From: Agaribacillus aureus
GTDB lineage: Bacteria > Bacteroidota > Bacteroidia > Cytophagales > Cyclobacteriaceae
Length of the DNA stretch: 64,000 nucleotides
Reading direction: 5' to 3'
NCBI GenBank assembly: GCA_030442055.1
Contig: JAUJEB010000004.1
Span: forward strand, 310,001-374,000
The notes below the pieces were generated by a model. The model saw only the letters and a program-made list of their open reading frames with translations, searched no databases and was not told where the DNA came from. The position numbers and the translations under genes are program-made. Of the stretch, positions 8,439-17,400 are shown in pieces. Position 1 is the stretch's first letter, and the number at the start of each line of letters is the position of its first letter.

Positions 8439-11400
8439 ATGGGATTTAAAAAGAATTATTGGGTACTTTTATTTTTTTTATTTACGGGTTTTTCAATTGC
8501 TGATTCCAAAGCGCAATGTACCAACTCGCCCAATGCGGTAGCTGGTTTTTTGCCGAATCAAACCTGTCAACCTGTAACGGTAACACTATCCAGTGTTTCC
8601 CACATACCGGCATTCGGTGGTGTCAACAACATTCCAAGCGGTACCACTTATTTTGTGGATTGGGGAGATGGAGCCACGCAAACTTATACAACCGTTATAA
8701 ATGACGAAGGCGTTCCGGCATTCATGCAAACACATACCTACGGCCCGACAGCTACCAACTGTGCTTATACATTACGGTTTGAAGTATCCAATCCATGCGG
8801 CGCCGATTTTATCAGTGGAACGGTAAACGTACACGATACGGATGAAGTAGGGCTGGCCATAACACAGGATTACCAAATATGCGAAGGGTACGGTGGCACT
8901 TTCACATTTACCGATGCATCGGCCATGAATTGTCTGGCACCGCCATTTGGTGATGCCAATGACGAAGACAGAACCCTGCGTTGGGATTATGGAACAGGAG
9001 GCAGTACCTTACCCGGTGTTACAGCCGGAGGGTTTGACGCCAGCAGTTCTGTATACCAGGATGCTGCCTACACGGTTGCCGGAGCAGGTTCGAACAGTCT
9101 CGCGGTAGTAGTCCCTGCGGCGTCCACAGTTGGACGAGCCGGTGAATACTTTGAAGTCACCATGTATAACTGGAACTCTTGTAACCGCTATGATAACCCT
9201 GGCGTGGCAGGGCCGCCGGCAGACCTGTTGAATGGTGACAATGCCCCGGTAAGCATTACCGCCAGGATCACCGTAATATCTTCACCTCCGGCACCTGCGG
9301 CACCGGACCGGGACTATTGCTTTGGAGCCGTTGGTCCCCTCACCGCCACTTCTGGCGTTGGAGGAACTTTAAGGTGGTATGAGAATGCCACCTTAAATGC
9401 GCAAGGTATTATTTCATCTGGTACACAAGTAGCAACAGGCGCAACTTTCGGACATGGACAAACCGCTACTGGAACTTATACCTATTGGGTTACTGAAACA
9501 CTACCAGCGACAAATTGTGAAGGACCGGCAACAGAGGTTACCCTGAACATAAGAGAAGACTTAAATATTACAGACGCCATTTCTGGAAATGCAAATGTAT
9601 GTCCTGGCGAAACCGGGCTTGTTTATTCTTTACCTAATCCGCCGGCTACGCTGCCGGTTGGAGGTAACACGGAATATATATGGACCGTCCCCACTGGATG
9701 GGCCATCACCGGCGGACAGGGAACGCAGTCAATTACCGTTACCAGTTCCTCCACTGCAGGAACCGGCAACATTGGTGTCAGGTGGCAGTTTACCAGTGCA
9801 CCAAATTGTACTTCCGCTGCCCAAAATCTTTCAGTTACTGTTAACGAGCTACCGGCTGGAAATATTTCGGGAGATCAAACCATTTGTGAAGGCAGCTCTC
9901 CAAATCTAACGATTAACCTGACCCAGGGAGTCGGCAATACAGGACCATTTGAGGTGGATTATACCGATGGTACCAATACCTTTACCGAAACACTGGCATT
10001 TGGCGCCAATACCGTTAGTCCCGGTATCACACCCCCTGCCGGCGGTACTACTAGTTATACCATAACAGAGATACGCGACCTGGCTACTAACGGCTGTACT
10101 GTAACCGCCCCTCATGCAAATATCACCGGCTCAGCCGACGTGTTGGTTAAGTCATCTTTGACCTTAGCCGATCCCATTTCCGGACCAACCGATGTATGTC
10201 CGGGGGACATGGTAACATACTCTTTGCCTAATCCGCCTCCTCTCGTTGATGGACTTACCACGCAATATCAATGGAGTCTGCCTAACTCCGGTGGTTCAAA
10301 CCTTGGAACTATTACTTCGGGAAATTTTACCGAAACAATTAATGTAACCGTTGGCAACAATACCGGCACCAAAAGAGTGCGGGTACGATGGCGTTATACC
10401 AGCAATCCCAGGTGTGCCACACCCTGGCAAACGCAAAATGTCGAGGTAAACATACAGCCCGAAGTTCAGATCAGTGGTAATCAATCAATTTGCCTTGGGG
10501 ATAATCCCGTACTAACTTTTAGTAACCTGGTTGGGGTTGGAGGTACCGGTCCTTTTGATATAGACTACACACCGGATGGTGGTACTACCACCTTTACGGC
10601 CAATAATGTCCCAATAGGTGGAGGAAACGTAAACGCACCAGCACCGGCGGCGGCAGGTAATTATACTTATACCATTACGGAAATAAGAGATTTAGGCGCC
10701 AATGGTTGCGTAAGCACTGCCCCTAGTGGCAATATCAGCGGTAGTGCTAATGTCGCCGTCAAAGAAACACTTAATTTGGCAGACCCCATTTCCGGGCCTT
10801 CCAATGTTTGTGCGAACGAAACCGGCGTGATATTCACATTGCCTAATCCCCCTGCTGCTCAGCCGATAGGAGGTGCTACAGAATATCAATGGACGGTTCC
10901 CGCCGGCTGGACCATCACCAGCGGTCAGGGTACTGAAACACTTACTGTAGACGTAGCCTCTTCGACCGGTCCCGGCAGAATTGTTAGTGTCGTCTGGCAA
11001 TATACCTCTGCGCCAAACTGTAACTCGGGTGTTCAAAACACCAGCGTAACAGTAGATCCAGGCCCCACGGTAGCCACTGTTGGCCCAGATCTTTCCTATT
11101 GTACAGCCATCGATTTAGTATCCGTAGGACTCGGCGGGAACAATCCGCTGGTAGGTACCGGGGCATGGTCCCAGGTGAGTGGTCCCGCAGTTGCTACTAT
11201 TACTAATCCCGCAGATAGAAATACCACCGTTAGTATTGCCAATGCCGGGGAAGCTGGAGTATACGTATTCCGATGGTCAATCACCAGCGGCACCTGTCCT
11301 CCCAGCACAGCAGACGTAACGGTCGATTTTGGTACGGCTCCGGTCGTGCCGGATGCACATACACCCGCTGACCCCAACGTGAATGCTACTTGCGGTTTAA

Positions 11401-14400
11401 CGATAGGCCTTCAGGGTAGTGCGCCGCTCAATACATTGGGAGGTCCCGCCAATGGTCAATGGACACAGACCTCAGGTCCGGGTGCCTCTGTATTTGATGA
11501 CGCCACGGATCCAACCACCAATGTAACCATTACCGCTCCCAACTATGGCACCTACACCTATCGATGGACGGTTACCAGTGGTACCTGTGCACCGGAGTTC
11601 AGCGAAGTAGACATAACCTTTTTTGAGTCGGCGGTTGTATCCATGCCTGCCGATTTTGACCAATGTATTAATAGTAACGACCTTGGCGCCGCCGCTGCCA
11701 ACATAGTTGCCGTAGGCAATGTAAGCGGTAGTGTTAGCACCGGTACCTGGTCGGTAGTTGGTGGCTCAGGGGCAGGTACGGGAACAATTACCACCAATGA
11801 TTTGGGTGGGGGTAATATGGAATTGGTGTACGAACCTGTTCTGGGAGACTTAAATGAAACTTTAGTTTTCGAATTGGCATCAGCCAACCCCGGAACCAGC
11901 TGTACAGTAATCACTGATCAGTTTACCGTCACCGTTAAACGGGAACCCAATATTACTAATGGCGTTCTTACTCAAACTATTTGCTCCGGAGGAACAGCTA
12001 CTTTGACCCCAACTTCAGATGTGGCAGGAACCGTTTACAACTGGACAGCATCGGTGACTTCCGGTGGTGTGGTTACCGGATTCTCAACATCAAATTCAGG
12101 AAACATTTCGGAAATACTGCTTAATGGAGGCAATAATATTGAGCAGGTGACTTATGTCATCACACCTTCATTAAACGGATGTACGGGACCGTCGGTCAAT
12201 TTTGTAGTGACCATCAACCCAACACCTTCTGCACAACCTGACAAAACTACAGAGACTTTATGCGATGGGGGCACCACCAGCATAGATCTTGATGCGGTAG
12301 TGCCTGTTGGTGGAACAACTTATACCTGGACTGTTGTCGACAACCCTGATGTTACTGGTGAGACCGGGGATGCGACCGGTACCTTGACAGATATTATTCA
12401 AACACTGGATAATACCAGTAATACAACCCAAACCGTTACCTATACCGTCACGCCGACAGCGAACGGTTGTCCCGGACCAACGACCGATGTTGTGATCACT
12501 ATTCAACCGGATCCGACTTTCACCAATGCTGGAGTAGAAGACATTTGTTCCGGTGATCAGCTCAATTTTACACCTGTTGGTACGGTGGCCGGTACTAATT
12601 TTAATTGGACTACCTCTGCTGTAGGGCCAAATATTTCGGGTCATAGCGGGACTGGTTCCGGGCTTATTTCCGATGTTTTAACCAATGCCGGAACCGCGCC
12701 GGAAACCATCACCTACGATATTGTGCCCGTTGCTAACGGATGTACCGGTACCGCCGGAACTTACGTGGTGACGGTGAATCCCAAGCCCGTGATCACCAAT
12801 TTACCGGTAGGCGCACAAACACTTTGCTCCGGTGGTAATTTCAGCTTTAATCCGACCTCCAACATTACAGTGGGTGTCACTACCTACAGCTGGACTGTAT
12901 CAAGTACGGGAAATATAACCGGTCTACCCGGAACCGGCAGCGGTACGGGAAATATATCACATACCTTAACAAATACAGGAACGAGTGTAGAAACAGTTAC
13001 TTACCTGGTTACCGCCACGGCCAATGGCTGTAATAGCGATTTGGGTCCCATATCGGTACTCGTTTCACCGGTGGCTGACGTTTCCAACGGAAGCTTGACG
13101 GCTTCGATCTGCGATGGGGATATTTTAAATTTTACCCCTACCAGTAATGTTGTCGGCGCCACGTTTAATTGGACGTCATCTTTAACTTCGGGCACTGTAA
13201 CCGGCTTTTCTGCGACCGGAAGCGGTAACATCACGGATCAACTTTTCAACACCACCAGTGTCAGCGGAGAGGTGACTTATGTAATCACACCGACGATTAA
13301 CGGTTGTAATGGAATTCCTCAGAACTATGTGGTTACTGTGAATCCTTCGCCGGAAGTAACCAATCCCGCTGTGGACTTAACCGGTTCTATTTGTTCCAAT
13401 AATCCTGTTAACATCACGCCTATCAGCGATGTTGGTGGTGCCACGTTTTCATGGACTGCTTCGGCAAGTTCCGGCAATGTGGTTGGATTTTCACCTGTAG
13501 GAACAGGAGTGATCAACGAGACCGTTAAAAATACGGGAACTACCACTGAAACACTAACTTATACGGTAACGGCCAATGCAGCCGGTTGTTCGGGAACGCC
13601 GGTTAATTTTGTAATTACAGTTTTTCCCGAACCGGATATTTCTAACCCTGTTTCAGACTTATCAGAAAATATTTGCTCCGGTGGTGCCGCAACTTTTACG
13701 CCGGCACCAACGGTAGCAGGAACTACTTTTAACTGGACTGTTTCAGTAACCAGCGGAACAGCCACAAGCACAGATATAACTGCGGGAAGTGGCACTGGCG
13801 CTATCAATGATGCGATCACCAATACGGGAACCACGGACGCCGTGGTAACTTACGTATTTACCCCCACGGCCAATAGTTGTCCCGGACCGACCTTTTCATA
13901 TGTCGCAACAGTCAGACCTGTTCCGGATGTTAATAACCTGCCAACTACTGATGTTATTTGTTCAGGGCAATCTTTAAGCTTCACCCCGACGAGCTCAGTA
14001 GCCGGCACAACATTTTCATGGACCTCCGTGGACAACCCCAATGTTACCGGCGAATCGCCAACCGGATTTGGCGATATTACCGATAACCTGGTTAATAATG
14101 CATTTACTCAACAAACTGTTGTTTACACCGTTACGCCATCAGTTAACGGATGTCCCGGACCGTCGCAAACGTATACGGTCAACATTGATCCGAAACCCGA
14201 TGTGACCAATGCACCCTTGAATACTGCTATTTGCTCGGGTGATCCGCTAAACATTGTATTAACCGGGAACGTGGCTGCTACAACCTTCAACTGGACGTCT
14301 TCCGCAGGTGCTAATATTACCGGAAACACAGCAACCGGATCGGGCAATATTACTGACAACCTGGTAAACAATGGAACAACTACGCAGACGGTCATTTATA

Positions 14401-17400
14401 CTATTACACCTACAGCGTCTGGCTGTAATGGCGATCCTGTAAATTATACAGTCACCGTTTATCCAACACCGGATATATCTAATCCCGTGTCTGATTTTAC
14501 AGATGAAATTTGTTCCGGGTCAGCTACTTCTTTCAGTCCTACCGGAAATGTGGCGGGAACTGTCTTTAACTGGACCGTAACGGCTCCCGTTTCGATCACC
14601 AGTGGCGATGCTGACTTTACTGCCGGCTTGGGTACCGGTGCCATCAATCATGTGCTGACCAATTCCGGATTTAATATTGAAACGGTCACTTATACATTTA
14701 CACCAACTGCCAACGGTTGCACGGGTCCTAATCAAACATTTACAGTTACGGTCAACCCAACACCCAATATTGACAACAATCCCGGCAATCAGACGATTTG
14801 CTCCAATGATAATTTCAGCTACACACCAACTGGTGGTGTGGCCGGTACATTATTTTCCTGGACTTCCACAAGCTCATCGCCCAACCTGGTTGGAAACACG
14901 ACCAGTGGAAACGGACCAATCAGTGATAATCTGGTTAACAACGGCGTGACCAGTGAAACGATCACGTATCAATTAATCCCGTCGGCCAATGGTTGCACGG
15001 GTAATACGGAAACCATCGTTATTACAGTAAATCCAAGACCCACCGTCTCACCATCTGTATTTTCACAGGCTATATGTGATGGAGATGCCACCAATATAAC
15101 CCTGACAGGTAACGTATCATTTGGTACAGGAACAGTCTTTAATTGGACTATACAAAGTCCTGGTCCCAATATTGGAGGCGCAGCAGCGGGGACGGGAAAT
15201 ACCATTGCTCAAACATTAACTAATTCAGGGACGGCTACGGAAACCGTAACTTATCGCATCGTACCAACCGCTAATGGTTGTGATGGCAATTCATTGGATA
15301 TTATAGTCACAGTTTATCCTACGCCGGTCACCAGTGCCATCACCTCTGTTACGGGTTCGGATGACGGCTGTGTCAACGGTACCAACTTTTACCGGGTTGA
15401 TGGGGTTACGGGCACCCCCGGTTCATCATATAGCTGGTCTATTGCCCCGCTGGATGGCAACGAGCCAATAATTTCCTCGTTTAATAACAATGCTATTTTA
15501 GATTTTGGTCCAAATCCCTGGGTAGGAACGCTATCAGTTGTCGAAACAACTAACGGTTGTAATGGACCTGTCACTAACCTGGCAGTCGAATCTTTTTCCA
15601 CGCCCACTGTCGATGCCGGTGCAGACCGGGAAATTTGTCAGGGTGCTACCGTGGCATTGGGTGGAGCACCTACCGCGTCAGGGGGTTCAGGAATCTATTC
15701 CTATCAATGGACTCCAGCTTCCGGATTGGATAACCCTTTTGCAGCTAATCCAAATGCTACGCCAAGCTCTACAATTATATATACTTTGGAAGTTACAGAT
15801 AATTCCACAGGATGTTCGGCGACAGATCAGGTAAGATTAGATATTGTTTTACCGCCTAGTCAACCATTTATTTCCGTACCATCCGGAAGCCCGTTTGTAT
15901 GTGAAGGCAGCAATATAACTTTGCAGTCAACAAGTATTGGAGCAAACAGTTATCAGTGGTATAAAGATGGCTTACCTATTGCTGGTGAGATCAATCAAAC
16001 TTTGGTTATCGCAGGAGCTGTTTTGGCAGATGCCGGAAATTATCAGGTGCAGACAATCGGAACAAATCCAGTTGGTTCACCTTGTCAAAGCCCGCTTTCG
16101 CTTGTGCAGACCGTAGAGGTAAATCAAGTTCCCGTCAAACCTACCATTTCAGTGTTAGGCACTGTACCATTTTGCGACAATGGCGTAAATCTGGCCATAT
16201 TACAGGCGAGCGCCGATCCATTAGCAGACAGTTATGAATGGTACTTCGACGATGGTAGCGGGTTTACACTTATTGCCGGGGAAACTACCGATCAAATTCT
16301 GGTAAGTTCCCATACGCAAAGTGGTACCTACTTTGTCAGGGCGATTGGTGTGGCCAATAGTTTCTGTGCCAGCCCGGACTCAGATCCTGAAACCATCACC
16401 ATTCATCAGGGACCTGACATCCCGGTTTGGACCGGTCCTTCATTCGCTTGTAGCGGTGATTTTATAGCTTTACAAGTTAATTTCACAACCGGAACGGCAC
16501 CTTATACTTTTGAGTTCCAGGATGATTTAGCCAACACTTTCGGTCCTTATACTGTTAACAGTGGCACCGATATATTCATAACACCGGTCAATGCGGGAGC
16601 CTTTCCGGTAGTAAGAACTTATTCATTAACAACTGTGACCGATGCCAATGGCTGCGCTCCTCCGAGCCTTGGGACACCGTACCAGCTGGAAGTCAGACCA
16701 TTACCAATTGCTTCGGCTATCAGTGGCAAAGCAAATGTCTGTGTTAATGAAACGAATGTAAGATATCAGATCACACCCCATTCCGGTTCACAATATCTGT
16801 GGAATACAGGGTTTCTATCGGGTGTGACAGTCGCCGCCGGTGGCGGAACCTCCGATAGTTTTATTGAGCTCAATTTTGGTAGTAGTCAGATACTGGGTGG
16901 GATCCTTGAAGTTTCGGAATTCAACAATGGTTGTCCAGGGTTACCGTCACAAATTAGCATAAATGTATTTGAGCCTGCCGTTGCTGATGCCGGCTCTGAT
17001 CAAACCATATGCGTAGGGCAATCCGTAATGATTGGCGGGGCGCCGACTGCCAGCCTGGGTTCAGGCAACTATGACATAACCTGGTCACCTAATTTAAGCA
17101 TCAATGATGTAAAATTAGCCAATCCCACGGTGAGCCCCAGTACTACTACCGATTATACAGTGACAGTTCAGGATAATTTATCGGGTTGTACCGTATCGAC
17201 AAGTACTGTCAGGGTTAATGTGAATCCTTTACCGGTTATCACATTTAATCCTATACCAGGCATTTGTTCTTCGGGAACTCCTTATGTTTTAACAGAAGCC
17301 ACTCCGACAGGGGGGGCATATTCAGGGCCGGGTGTATCGGAAACTGCGCCAGGATCTGGGATCTACGAGTTTGACCCGTCAGCCGTAGCCAGTAATTCCC

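Noticed and set aside
9589..9909. Many 60-140 codon ORFs inside the giant adhesins and their opposite strands
   Set aside because: All lie in other frames of long, well-supported coding regions and have no coherent composition or motifs.
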